A DNA stretch of 32,441 bases from Dehalococcoidia bacterium. Its GTDB lineage: Bacteria; Chloroflexota; Dehalococcoidia; SHYD01. Of this stretch, positions 1 to 8,669 are shown piece after piece. Location of the stretch: NCBI GenBank assembly GCA_009692945.1, contig SHYD01000025.1, positions 1 through 32,441 of the forward strand, written 5' to 3'. The notes under the pieces are model-generated. The model saw only the letters and a program-made list of their open reading frames with translations, was not told the origin of the DNA and ran no database searches. Within the stretch, counting starts at the first letter, position 1; every line of letters begins with the position of its first letter. Made by a program: the position numbers and the translations under genes.

Positions 1-605
1 CAGGGCTGGACGATGCCGGTGGTGCCGAGGATCGAAATGCCCCCGATGATCCCGAGCCGGCCGTTCAGCGTTTTCTTGGCGAGTTCTTCCCCCCTAGGAA
101 CTGCGATCTCCACCCGCAACCCGCGAGGGGCGGACTCAGCGCCCGCAACCGAGGCGACGTGCGCGAGGATCATGCTCCGGGGAACCGGGTTGATGGCGGG
201 TCCGCCCACCTCCAACCCGAGGCCGGGACGGGTGACCACGCCAACGCCCACGCCACCACAGAGTTCGATGCCGGGACGCTCGGAGAAATCGACCCGCGCG
301 CTGATCTCGGCGCCGTGGGTCACGTCGGGGTCGTCGCCAGCATCCTTGATAACCGAGCACTGGGCCGATTGCCGGTCGAAGCGGCAGGCGGCGAGGGCGA
401 AGGTCGCGTCTTGACCGGCGGGGAGGTGGATGGTCACGCGGTCCACCACCCGTTGCTCCAAGAGCGCCTGGGTGGCGGCGGTGGCGGCGGCGGTGGCGCA
501 GGCTCCGGTGGTGTAGCCGGTGCGCATGCCCCGGCGGTTCACGCGGCGGACGTCTTCGTCTTCCCCAGCGCTGTTGTCATTTTCCACGGCCTGATCGGTC
601 GTCAT
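1..605 (-). CDS. cbiD: Cobalt-precorrin-5B C1-methyltransferase CbiD, C-terminus cut by window edge
   Basis: CbiD methylates C1 of the contracted corrin ring in the oxygen-independent cobalamin pathway, using S-adenosylmethionine in the cytoplasm. About 201 residues are visible. After a charged leader of about 20 residues comes the family hallmark RTGYTTGACATAA, then KDAGDDPDVTHG, GVGVVTRPGL with VGGPAINPVPR, and KTLNGRLGIIGG followed by ISILGTTGIVQP. These are the usual CbiD blocks in the usual order. The family is normally about 360-380 residues, so roughly the C-terminal 45% lies beyond position 1. The ATG at 605-603 shares an ATGA with the cbiC stop, which supports the start and implies translational coupling. 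It is the seventh gene of the riboswitch-controlled cobalt operon. No frameshift is seen. The identification is firm; cobalt versus metal-free substrate cannot be read from sequence. Confidence 0.93.
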   Translation of the reverse strand, partial: MTTDQAVENDNSAGEDEDVRRVNRRGMRTGYTTGACATAAATAATQALLEQRVVDRVTIHLPAGQDATFALAACRFDRQSAQCSVIKDAGDDPDVTHGAEISARVDFSERPGIELCGGVGVGVVTRPGLGLEVGGPAINPVPRSMILAHVASVAGAESAPRGLRVEIAVPRGEELAKKTLNGRLGIIGGISILGTTGIVQP

Positions 606-1273
606 GGCGCTGGCCGGCCGGCCGCGAGCCGCAGCAGGGCGTTGACTGCGGCGGCGGCAACCGCCGATCCCCCTCTGGAGCCGAGGATGCTGATGGCGGG
701 GATCTCGCGCGACAGCAACTCCTGTTTCGATTCCGCGGCGGCCACGAACCCCACCGGCATACCGATGATCAGGGCGGGGCGGGTTGCGCCGTTGTCGATC
801 AGGTCCAGCAGCGCCAGCAGCGCGGTGGGGGCGTTACCGATCACGGCGATCCCACCATCCACCTCCGGCGCGGCGAGCCGCATGGCGACTGCCGCACGAG
901 CGGTGTTCTGCAGGCGGGCTGCCTCCGCCACGGAGGGGGCGGCGATCGCGCAGTAGATGAGGTTGCCCAACGCCGCGGAACGCGTCCGGTCCAGGGCCAC
1001 TTCCACCATCCGTACGTCGGTCACTATCGGGCATCCCCGGCGCAGCGCCTCGACGCCAGCTTGGACGGGACCTCGATGGAATCGGATGTGCGGCGCCAGC
1101 CCAACGTCCCCCGCCGCGTAGATGACGCGCCGCGCGACCGTGCGTTCGTCCATGTCCCACTCGTCCGGTTCACTGATAGCCGCCGCGACCCGCCGCAGGC
1201 TCAACGCTTCGATATCGGCCGGGGGCAGGCCATAGCGGTCCATGAGGGTGGCGCGGCCGGGGGTGGTGGTCAT
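602..1273 (-). CDS. cbiC: Precorrin-8X / cobalt-precorrin-8 methylmutase (CbiC/CobH)
   Basis: This enzyme moves a methyl group from C11 to C12 of the corrin ring. The 223-residue product has the family blocks PIVTDVRMVE (mid-protein), AVIGNAPTALL, IIGMPVGFVAAAESK and GSRGGSAVAAAA, and its length is typical. The start is set at the ATG of 1273-1271, which forms an ATGA overlap with the cbiX stop. An in-frame extension of 20 residues upstream lies inside cbiX and is rejected. One oddity stands out: in the block that reads RMVHACG in Pseudomonas denitrificans CobH, containing the catalytic His, this protein reads RRVIYAAGD, so Tyr52 (codon 1120-1118, TAC) replaces the His. The rest of the fold looks intact. 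Family membership is sure; whether the enzyme is fully active is open. Confidence 0.9.
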   Translation of the reverse strand: MTTTPGRATLMDRYGLPPADIEALSLRRVAAAISEPDEWDMDERTVARRVIYAAGDVGLAPHIRFHRGPVQAGVEALRRGCPIVTDVRMVEVALDRTRSAALGNLIYCAIAAPSVAEAARLQNTARAAVAMRLAAPEVDGGIAVIGNAPTALLALLDLIDNGATRPALIIGMPVGFVAAAESKQELLSREIPAISILGSRGGSAVAAAAVNALLRLAAGRPAP

Positions 1274-2160
1274 CTGGAGGTCACCACGGTTGGCATTGTG
1301 GCCGGGTTTGGATGGGAGGTAGGGGCGACGCATGCGTCGCCCCTACCAAGGTACGCGTCGTCCTCCTTGGAAGAATGGCCGTTGGTTGAAGAACGGCCGT
1401 TAGAGTGGCCCGCTGTCGCTCGTTCGATGATGAGCCGGACCAGGTTGGGGTGAACCCCGAGGTGGCGGCCGACGACGACGCGATGTTCCGGGAGTTCACG
1501 GCCGCTCGCCTCGGCGTGGGTGCCAATGCGGTGGACCAGCTTGCCCGTGTTGATGAAATAGGGAAGCACCAGCACGGTCCGGGCGCCAAGAGCAGCGCAG
1601 CGTTGGACGCCCTCCGGCACGAAGGGATGGGCCAGGCTGACGAAGCACGGTTCCACCCACGGGAACCCATTGCGTTCCCACAGGAGCCGGGCCACCTTGA
1701 ACATGTCGGCGTTCGCCTCCGGGTCCGAAGTGCCGCGGGCTGCCAGCAGGATCGCCGTTTCCTCGGTGCGGCAGTCCCCCACAGCAGCGTAGACCGCAGC
1801 GATTCGCTCCTCCACGATTTCCAACAGCAACGGGTCAATCCCAAGGGCCGGGCAGAGTTCGATCGCCATTCCCGGATGCCGCCGCTGCGCTTCAGCGACC
1901 TGATGGGGCATGTCTTGTTTGGCATGCCCCGCCAGCGACAGCAATACCGGAACCGCCCGCACCGTGGCGGCCCCCGCCGCCGCGCAGCGTTCGAACGCCT
2001 CGGCGATTGCCGGCGCTTCAGTGGTGGGGAACTCCAGCACGCCGGCCTCGACCCTCCTGCCGGGCAGCGCCCGACGCACTGCTTCCGCCAGCTCAAAGAA
2101 CTCTCGGGCGCCCTCTGGGTCCCGGCTGCCGTGGCCCATCAACACCAGCGGCGAATTCAT
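1270..2160 (-). CDS. cbiX: CbiX-type sirohydrochlorin cobaltochelatase (long form)
   Basis: CbiX inserts Co2+ into sirohydrochlorin at the start of the early-cobalt cobalamin route. The 296-residue product has two similar chelatase halves. The first has MGHGSRD with His10 and SLAGHAKQDMP with His79, the expected metal-binding histidines. In the second half the equivalent of HGS reads ARGTSDP and the second His site reads YFINTGK, so only the N-terminal half looks catalytic, as expected for a duplicated long CbiX. From about residue 250 the tail is low-complexity (Ser, Asn, His, Gly), and residues 272-281 are encoded by a 30-bp palindromic repeat, so the C-terminus looks extended by repeat insertion. 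The ATG overlaps the chelatase stop as ATGA (2157-2160). A sirohydrochlorin ferrochelatase role cannot be excluded, but the operon favours cobalt. Confidence 0.88.
   Translation of the reverse strand: MNSPLVLMGHGSRDPEGAREFFELAEAVRRALPGRRVEAGVLEFPTTEAPAIAEAFERCAAAGAATVRAVPVLLSLAGHAKQDMPHQVAEAQRRHPGMAIELCPALGIDPLLLEIVEERIAAVYAAVGDCRTEETAILLAARGTSDPEANADMFKVARLLWERNGFPWVEPCFVSLAHPFVPEGVQRCAALGARTVLVLPYFINTGKLVHRIGTHAEASGRELPEHRVVVGRHLGVHPNLVRLIIERATAGHSNGRSSTNGHSSKEDDAYLGRGDACVAPTSHPNPATMPTVVTSR
1318..1347. repeat. 30-bp perfect palindrome (REP/MITE-like) inside the cbiX 3' end
   Basis: Each 15-base arm reads GGTAGGGGCGACGCA and the two arms are exact reverse complements with no spacer. It lies within the cbiX frame and encodes GRGDACVAPT near the C-terminus. 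The outer bases 1317 and 1348 no longer pair. I recall near-identical palindromes recurring in unrelated bacterial genomes. Only one copy is in this window. Confidence 0.85.
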
Positions 2161-4133
2161 CGCTCCCCCCCTGGGCGGAACGGACGGACTCCTTCTATGG
2201 TGAGGCGGACGGCCGACGCCAATCCCTGTGCGGTCAGGTCGTCCAAGCGTTGGTGCCTGGCGCCCAGCGCTTCGGCGACCATCCGGGCCAGGCCCAGCCG
2301 CACGGGACCCGTCTCGGTGTCGATGACGACAGATCGGACCAGCGCGCCGCGTAGGCCGGCCGCCGTCCGGCGGGCCTGTTCCAAGGGGTCCCCGCTGCGG
2401 GACAGGTTGGCGCGGCCGTCGGTAATGAGTACGAGCAGCGGTTCCCAACGCTGGGCGACCCGCCGTTCACGAGCGATGACCTCGTGGGCCAGCCGCAGCG
2501 CATCGGCCAGGGGCGTTTTGCCGCCGGTGGGCAGGACGCGCAGCCGGCGCTCCGCCAGTTCCACGCTGCCGGTGGGAGCCAGCGCCTGTTGTGCGCCCGA
2601 GCCCCGGAACGTGATCAGTCCGACTCGATCGCGGCGCCGGTATACGTCTCGGAGGAGCGCCAGGACGGCGCCCTTCACCGCGGACATGCGGCGCTGGGCC
2701 GCCATGGACCCGCTGGCATCGACCAGGAACAGCACGAGGTTGGCATGGGGGGCCACCTTTATCTTTTCCTGCAGGTCTCCTGGTTCAATGACAATACCGG
2801 CCCTGCCTTCGCCAGTCGAGCGGCGCCGGATCTGGAACGGGGCCGCCGCCCGAACCGTGGCATCCAGCGCCAGCGAACCGTAGGTCAGCGGTCCTGAAGC
2901 GGGCTGCGACCGGGTGTAGCGGCCCATCCGGTTCTCGATCTGGCCTCCCGCCCTCCTGCCCGGCGGTGAAGGCGCTCGCAGCGGCCACGGCCTCGCCGGT
3001 TCGGTGGCCAGCGGGCGCAAGGCCGGAGGAGGCCCGGGGGCAAACACTTGGTCCGCAGCCTCCAGCGTGGGCGCGCCATCGGTCCCATGGTCCGAGGGGG
3101 TCTGGGAGTCGAGGCGGTCGAGGGTGTTCTCCAATTCCTGTTCGGCGCTCTCCGGTTGGTCGAAGGGGTCACGCCGCCGCCGGTGCAGCAGAGCGAGGCG
3201 GGCCGCTTCCCGCACGTCGTCCATCTCGACCTGGGTGCGGCCGTGATACGCGGCCAGGGCAACGCTGGTCTTGTAGACCACAATGTCGCCCCTCAATCCA
3301 TCCACGCCGTAGGCTGAACAGATCTCGCCGATGTGTTCCAAGAGGGCTTCGGCCACCATCACCGATGGCAGCAGCGCCTGGGCCCGCTCCAACCGAGTCC
3401 GCAGGGCCTGTTCGGAATCCGCCCACTGGCGCGCGAAGGCAGCGGGGTCCCGCTCGAAGGCGATGCGGCGGCGCACCACCTCGGCCCGGTCGGCGGGGGC
3501 GGTCATACGCTCCACCTCGACCGCCAGGCCGAACCGGTCGAGCAGTTGCGGGCGCAGGTCGCCCTCCTCAGGGTTCATGGTCCCGGCGAGGATGAAATTG
3601 GCTGCATGGGAGATGGAAACGCCCTCGCGTTCCACATAGTTGCGGCCCATCGCGGCGGCGTCCAGCAGTACGTCCACCAAGTGGTCTCCCAGCAGATTGA
3701 CTTCGTCAACATAGAGGATGCCGCGATGCGCCGCGGCCAGCAACCCCGGTTCGAAGGCGCGTTCTCCGGCCTGGAGCGCCCGCTCCAGATTGAGGGTGCC
3801 GATGACGCGGTCCTCGGTCGCGCCGATGGGCAGGTCGACGACGCGCGTTGGCCGCAGGGCGGTGGGAAGGGGCGGCGCCGCAGCGAGGCGGATTTCGCAG
3901 TCGCCGCAGAACACCTCGCCCATTGGGTCGCACGAATAGCTGCAGCCGGACACCACCGGTATCTCGGGGAGCAGCCGCGCGAATCCCCGCACCGCCGTCG
4001 ACTTGGCCGACCCTTTTTCACCCCGGATCAGCACCCCGCCGATGCGGGGGTCGACCGCATTCAACAGCAACGCCAGCTTCATGCGCGTTTGCCCCAGCAG
4101 GGCGCTGAAGGGAAATACCGGGGGAGGCGTCAT
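2157..4133 (-). CDS. ChlI-ChlD-type AAA+/VWA chelatase subunit partnering CobN
   Basis: This is the ATP-driven motor for corrin metal insertion, fusing a ChlI/BchI-like AAA+ module to a ChlD-like von Willebrand A module. In the 658-residue product, Walker A GEKGSAKST is at 38-46, Walker B ILYVDE at 139-144 and an arginine-finger region LLDRFG at 197-202. An acidic/Pro-rich linker (about 320-410) leads to the VWA domain with MIDAS DASGS at 472-476 and Thr540 in GGKTPLADA. A four-cysteine cluster (Cys64, 68, 76, 79) sits between Walker A and B, as I recall from ChlID-type cobaltochelatases, and may bind metal. The start is the ATG at 4133-4131, overlapping the cobN stop as ATGA; a 53-residue upstream extension lies within cobN and is rejected. 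The adjacent cobN, cbtAB and riboswitch argue for cobalt rather than magnesium. Confidence 0.9.
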   Translation of the reverse strand: MTPPPVFPFSALLGQTRMKLALLLNAVDPRIGGVLIRGEKGSAKSTAVRGFARLLPEIPVVSGCSYSCDPMGEVFCGDCEIRLAAAPPLPTALRPTRVVDLPIGATEDRVIGTLNLERALQAGERAFEPGLLAAAHRGILYVDEVNLLGDHLVDVLLDAAAMGRNYVEREGVSISHAANFILAGTMNPEEGDLRPQLLDRFGLAVEVERMTAPADRAEVVRRRIAFERDPAAFARQWADSEQALRTRLERAQALLPSVMVAEALLEHIGEICSAYGVDGLRGDIVVYKTSVALAAYHGRTQVEMDDVREAARLALLHRRRRDPFDQPESAEQELENTLDRLDSQTPSDHGTDGAPTLEAADQVFAPGPPPALRPLATEPARPWPLRAPSPPGRRAGGQIENRMGRYTRSQPASGPLTYGSLALDATVRAAAPFQIRRRSTGEGRAGIVIEPGDLQEKIKVAPHANLVLFLVDASGSMAAQRRMSAVKGAVLALLRDVYRRRDRVGLITFRGSGAQQALAPTGSVELAERRLRVLPTGGKTPLADALRLAHEVIARERRVAQRWEPLLVLITDGRANLSRSGDPLEQARRTAAGLRGALVRSVVIDTETGPVRLGLARMVAEALGARHQRLDDLTAQGLASAVRLTIEGVRPFRPGGER

Positions 4134-7100
4134 ACCGGCCTCGCCAGGGCCGCCGGCTCGGGGCGCCCTTCGAGGCCCGCCTCCGCATCGAGGAAAGTCT
4201 GGCGCAACGAATCGGCGAGGCCGCCGGGGTCGTGCCACAGCCCGCGATCGATGGCCTCCAAAAGGCGGCCGGCCATATCTTTCAACGCCCACGGGTTGCT
4301 CTTGGCGAGGAACTCTTGCATGGTGGGGTCCAGGACGTACGACTCCGCCAGGCGAGCGTACATCCAGTCCTCCATCACCTGCGCGGTGGCGTCGTATCCG
4401 AAGACGTAATCAACGGTCGCCGCCAACTCCAACGCCCCCTTGTAGCCGTGGCGCTGCACCGAAGCGATCCATTTGGGGTTTACCACCCGGCTGCGGAACA
4501 CTCTCAGCGCCTCCTCCTTGAGGTCCCGGACCTTGGCGCGCTGGGGGTCAGCGCTGTCGCCGAAGTAGCGCCGGGGGTTCTTTCCAGTGAGCGCCCGGAT
4601 GGTGGCGATCATGCCCCCGTGATATTGCAGGTAGTCGTCGGAATCGAAGATATCGTGCTCCCGGTTATCCTGGTTCTTCACGGCCACCTCCACGCCGCTC
4701 AGCACCTGTTGGAATGCGACGCGCGCATCGACCCCATAGTCCTCGGCGGTGTAGGCGTAACCGCCCCAGTTGACGTAGGCCTCGGCGAAATCGGGGCTGT
4801 CCTGCCAGTTCCCCGCGTCGATGAGGGGGAGGATGCCCGCGCCATAGGAGCCGGGCTTGCTGCCAAAAATCCGGTAGCCCGCGGTGCGGGCTGCCTCAGC
4901 GGGGGGCGCCCCCCCCGCGGTCAGACGCTCCGAATCGGCGGCGAAATGTTTGCGGATGAAGTTCAGGCCATCGGGTTCATCAAGATGCGCCACTGCTTGG
5001 AACGCCTCTTCCAGCAATGCGATGAGATGGGGGAAGGCGTCCCGGAAGAAACCGGAAATCCGGCAGACCACATCGATGCGGGGCCGGCCCAATTCCTCCA
5101 GAGGAATAACCTCGACCCCGATGAGGCGCCGGCTCTCGGGCTGCCAGCGCGGCCGCACGCCCAGCAGTGCCAGCACCTCCGCCACGTCGTCGCCGTGGGT
5201 CCGCATGGCGCTGGTGCCCCAGATGCTTATCCCGACGCTCTCGGGGTAGCCTTTTTCGTCCTCCAGGTGGCGGGCCAGCAGGGCGGTGGCCAGTTGGCTG
5301 CCCACCTGCCATGCCGCCTCGCTGGGAATGCTGCGGGGGTCGACGGTATAGAAATTGCGTCCGGTGGGGAGCACATGGGCCATCCCCCTGGTGGGGGCGC
5401 CGCTGGGCCCGGGCGGGATGTAGTGCCCCTCCAGCGCACGGAGCACTTGGTCGATCTCCTCGGTGGTCCGGGCCAGGTTCGGCGCCAGTTCGCGGCAGAT
5501 GAAGGACAGCGTGGCATCGACGCTCGCGACTCCGGTTGCCCAAGCACCCGGCTGGAGTGGATCGTGCCCCGCTGTACCACCGAGCGTTTCGGCCATGACT
5601 CCAGAGATCTGCTCGCTGCGAAATCCCCGTGCCGCCACCGCAGCAATGAGGTCGAGCCCGATGGCGTCGATGGCTTCGAGCAGGTCGGCGTTGGTCGGAA
5701 GCTCCCGGCCGGCAGCCTGTTCGAGGGCAGGTGATGACGCCGCTACCCGCTCCCCCAACGCTTCCAGGACCACATCCAACTCCACGCCGAAGGCGCCCGC
5801 GACCCCCGCCCTCAGGCTGGGGACGTGCAAGTTCGGCAGGCGTACCAGTGCCTGGAGGGTGTCCACCAACTGCCGGCCCTGAGGCGGGCGGCCCAGTACG
5901 TGGAGTCCATCCCTGATCTGGGCGCTGGTGAGTTCGCAGAGGTAGCCGTTGATATTGTCCACCAAGTGGGCGAAGTCCCGAGCCGACAGGTCCGAGACGG
6001 TGTAGGGCACGCCGTCCTCGTGAAATTCCGGGTCCCACTCGTGGGTGTGCTGCTCGGCACTATCCCAGTTCAGCAGCCGGCCCAGGTCGGCATCGAGCCG
6101 GGCCTGCCGGATCAGGGACCATATCTGCTGTTGCAGCAATGGCAGTTTGCTGGGGTCCAGCTTCTCCATCTGGTAGTACTCGTCCACCAGACGGGAGAGT
6201 TGCTCCAGTTCGCCGTAACCTTCCGCAGTGGTCATGGGCGGGGTCAGGTGGTCGATAATGACGGCGTGGGTGCGGCGCTTGGCCTGGGCGCCCTCGCCAG
6301 GATTGTTGATGATGAACGGGTAGACCAGGGGCAGGTCGGCCAAAAAGGAATCGGGATAGCATTCGGCCGAGACGCCCACGCCCTTGCCCGGCAGCCACTC
6401 CAACGTGCCATGCTTCCCAAGGTGGACGATGGCGTCGGCGCCCCAGCCACCGTCTCCCAGCGGTTGGCTCAACCAGCGATAGAGCGCGGCGTAGGGATGG
6501 GGGGGTGGCAGGTCGGGCATGTGGTAGATCAGCGAGGGGTCCATGCCGTAACCGCGGGGGGGCTGGATGGCCACCAAAGTGTTGCCGAACTCGACCCCTG
6601 CCAGCGCCAAACCGCCCGATGAGTCGATGTAATATTGCCCGGGCGGCCGGTCCCAGCGCGCGGCCATCTCCCGCTGTTGGACAGCCGGCAGCGCACCGAA
6701 CCAGCGGCCATAGCGTTCAGGGGAGATGTGCCCGGCGGCGCCCGCCAGCTGCGCCTCGGTGACCACGTCCAGGTCGTAGTTGCCGCGCTCGATGAGCTCA
6801 TGGAGCAGAGCATCTCCGTCCTCCGGGAGTTCTCCCACCGTATACCCGGCCCCCCGCATGGCCCGCAGCAACTCCAACAGCGAAGCCGGTGAATCGAGCC
6901 CGACGGCGTTGGCCACGCGGGATGCCTTGGCGGCATAGTTGGTCAGCATGAAGGCGATGCGTTTGGAGCCGTTGGGTTTCCGCCGCAGCGTGATCAGCCG
7001 TTCGCACTGCCCCAGGACCCGTTCGATGCGGTCGGCCACCGGTTGGTAACGGGTGACGGGCGTTTGTAGCCCGGCCGGACTGCAGGCGCAGCCTACCGCA

Positions 7101-8644
7101 ACCATTGCTCCGCCGGTTGGTGCTCCGGCCGCGCAACCGGGTGCGTGCTCAGGTAGGACCGTTTCTTTGAACGAGATGGGCACCGTGATGATGCGGCCGT
7201 CGAATTCGGGGATAGCCACGTTGATGCCGGTATCGATGGGGTTGAGGCCGCGCTGCGACATGGCCCACTGCTCCCGGCTGGTGGAGGCGGTGATCGCCTG
7301 GAGGACGGGGATGTCCAGGGCCTCCAGCGCGGCCGACGACCAGTGGCCGTCCTCCCCGCCGGCTCCCCCCATCGCGAAGCTCATGGTGCAGACGAGGGCG
7401 TCGATGGTGGCCGTTCCGTCGTCCACAAAGTACCGGAGCGCGGCCGGCAGGCCCTGCCCCTCGCCCATACCCTCCGGGTACTCCTTGAGCGAGTAGGCGT
7501 ATACCGGCAGGATGTTCAGCCCCCGCGCCTCGCCCTGGCGGACGATGGCGTCGATGAAATGGGTATTGCCGGAGAGGAGGTGGGCGCGGTAAAACAGCAC
7601 GCCGAGGGTGGGCCGCCGCTCCCAGTCCAGGCGGCGCCGTCGTTCCCTCCAGGCCGGCAGCGACCCCTCGGGGACGTCAGCATGATACACGCCGTGCCGC
7701 GGCTGTGGTTGGGGCTGATCATACCCAACTCCCGACATCAGCAGATGGTCGCTCAGGAAGCGGAGCGCGTGCTCGTAGTTTCCGACCCCGCCCTGCTGGA
7801 GGTAGGCCAGCGTCTCGTGCGTCACGGGCACGCCCGCATTGGAGATAGCGGTGAGTTCGGGGTCAAGCGTATCGGTGCCGGGGATGCACACCAGCCACTT
7901 ATCTTCGGCGTTCACGTGAGCCAGGATGCGGTCGACACCATGCTGGAAACTGGCCAGTCCGCCGATCAGCCGCAGCACCACCACTTCCGCTTCGGGTAGC
8001 GCCATCGAGAGGAAGGCGTCGACATCGACGTCGGATTTCAAGCTGTTGAGGTTGTGGGCTTGCACCCGAGGGAAATCTGCGGGGAGAGCCCGGACCGCCT
8101 GGGTGAGAGCGAGGATATCGGTGTCGGACTGCGAAAGAAACAGGAACCCGGACGGCTCCACCAGCCGGCCCGGCGGTGGCGGACTCAGGTGTGGCTCCCG
8201 AGCCGCGTCCTCCCAGTTGAAGCCGGAGAAGTGGTACTCGACCAAGTCCGTTGGGACCGGCAGGTGGCGCTGGGCGTCCAGCATACCCGAGACGTAATCG
8301 TATAACGCCAGGACCTGGCCCTCCGAGTTCATCGAATGGAACCAGAGGGCCCGGCCGTCGAACAACAGCATCACCACGTTTGCCAGCGGGCACGGTCCCA
8401 AGCAGCCGACCGACGTCAGGTGCACCTTGTTCCTGAGCCGCCGGCGCTCCCACTCGGTGTGATAGAGGCTCTCCATCACCGGAGGAACCCCTTTGTCGGG
8501 GTGGCCGCAACAACAGCCGGTGGCGCAAAAAAAGAGTTGGCCGGTCTTCCGGGCGACGTTGACGATCTTGCCATCGGCCCGGGTGACGAGGTTGCGGGCC
8601 GGGCGCGGCTTGCCTGCGGTTCCCGGGGGCGGCATTTGGTTCAT
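4130..8644 (-). CDS. cobN: Cobaltochelatase large subunit CobN with N-terminal ferredoxin-like domain
   Basis: CobN binds the corrin (hydrogenobyrinic acid a,c-diamide in the aerobic pathway) and cobalt, and works with the AAA+ subunit just downstream. The product is 1504 residues, against roughly 1200-1300 for typical CobN. The first 125 or so residues resemble a thioredoxin-fold [2Fe-2S] ferredoxin: FFCATGCCCG gives Cys40, 44, 45 and 46, and VGCLGPCP gives Cys81 and Cys85, with about 35 residues between the pairs. From about residue 160 the CobN/BchH fold begins. Recognisable stretches include VHLGKHGTLEWLPGKG, YPFIINNPGEGAQAKRR and YPESVGISIWGTSAMRTHGDD. The final part, FGYDATAQVMEDWMY and NPWALKDM, is intact. 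The ATG at 8644 lies 25 bases after cbtA with only a weak ribosome site. A BchH (magnesium) role is unlikely given the cobalt context. Confidence 0.93.
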   Translation of the reverse strand: MNQMPPPGTAGKPRPARNLVTRADGKIVNVARKTGQLFFCATGCCCGHPDKGVPPVMESLYHTEWERRRLRNKVHLTSVGCLGPCPLANVVMLLFDGRALWFHSMNSEGQVLALYDYVSGMLDAQRHLPVPTDLVEYHFSGFNWEDAAREPHLSPPPPGRLVEPSGFLFLSQSDTDILALTQAVRALPADFPRVQAHNLNSLKSDVDVDAFLSMALPEAEVVVLRLIGGLASFQHGVDRILAHVNAEDKWLVCIPGTDTLDPELTAISNAGVPVTHETLAYLQQGGVGNYEHALRFLSDHLLMSGVGYDQPQPQPRHGVYHADVPEGSLPAWRERRRRLDWERRPTLGVLFYRAHLLSGNTHFIDAIVRQGEARGLNILPVYAYSLKEYPEGMGEGQGLPAALRYFVDDGTATIDALVCTMSFAMGGAGGEDGHWSSAALEALDIPVLQAITASTSREQWAMSQRGLNPIDTGINVAIPEFDGRIITVPISFKETVLPEHAPGCAAGAPTGGAMVAVGCACSPAGLQTPVTRYQPVADRIERVLGQCERLITLRRKPNGSKRIAFMLTNYAAKASRVANAVGLDSPASLLELLRAMRGAGYTVGELPEDGDALLHELIERGNYDLDVVTEAQLAGAAGHISPERYGRWFGALPAVQQREMAARWDRPPGQYYIDSSGGLALAGVEFGNTLVAIQPPRGYGMDPSLIYHMPDLPPPHPYAALYRWLSQPLGDGGWGADAIVHLGKHGTLEWLPGKGVGVSAECYPDSFLADLPLVYPFIINNPGEGAQAKRRTHAVIIDHLTPPMTTAEGYGELEQLSRLVDEYYQMEKLDPSKLPLLQQQIWSLIRQARLDADLGRLLNWDSAEQHTHEWDPEFHEDGVPYTVSDLSARDFAHLVDNINGYLCELTSAQIRDGLHVLGRPPQGRQLVDTLQALVRLPNLHVPSLRAGVAGAFGVELDVVLEALGERVAASSPALEQAAGRELPTNADLLEAIDAIGLDLIAAVAARGFRSEQISGVMAETLGGTAGHDPLQPGAWATGVASVDATLSFICRELAPNLARTTEEIDQVLRALEGHYIPPGPSGAPTRGMAHVLPTGRNFYTVDPRSIPSEAAWQVGSQLATALLARHLEDEKGYPESVGISIWGTSAMRTHGDDVAEVLALLGVRPRWQPESRRLIGVEVIPLEELGRPRIDVVCRISGFFRDAFPHLIALLEEAFQAVAHLDEPDGLNFIRKHFAADSERLTAGGAPPAEAARTAGYRIFGSKPGSYGAGILPLIDAGNWQDSPDFAEAYVNWGGYAYTAEDYGVDARVAFQQVLSGVEVAVKNQDNREHDIFDSDDYLQYHGGMIATIRALTGKNPRRYFGDSADPQRAKVRDLKEEALRVFRSRVVNPKWIASVQRHGYKGALELAATVDYVFGYDATAQVMEDWMYARLAESYVLDPTMQEFLAKSNPWALKDMAGRLLEAIDRGLWHDPGGLADSLRQTFLDAEAGLEGRPEPAALARPV

Positions 8645-8669
8645 GGTCCCGGGTGAACGGACGGGAGGA

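Noticed and set aside
159..956. Plus-strand frame opposite cbiD and cbiC
   Set aside because: Glycine and alanine runs only; the minus strand carries CbiD and CbiC motifs across the same bases.
1405..2883. 492-codon plus-strand open frame opposite cbiX and the chelatase gene
   Set aside because: Arg/Pro/Ser-rich composition without motifs; both opposite genes are clearly real.
4232..5734. 500-codon plus-strand open frame opposite cobN
   Set aside because: It is antisense to conserved CobN sequence, has no recognisable domain, and long antisense frames are expected at this GC content.
2157..8644. Magnesium chelatase for (bacterio)chlorophyll synthesis
   Set aside because: The subunits are homologous, but B12 riboswitch, CbtAB, CbiX, CbiC and CbiD neighbours point to cobalt, and no bch genes are present.
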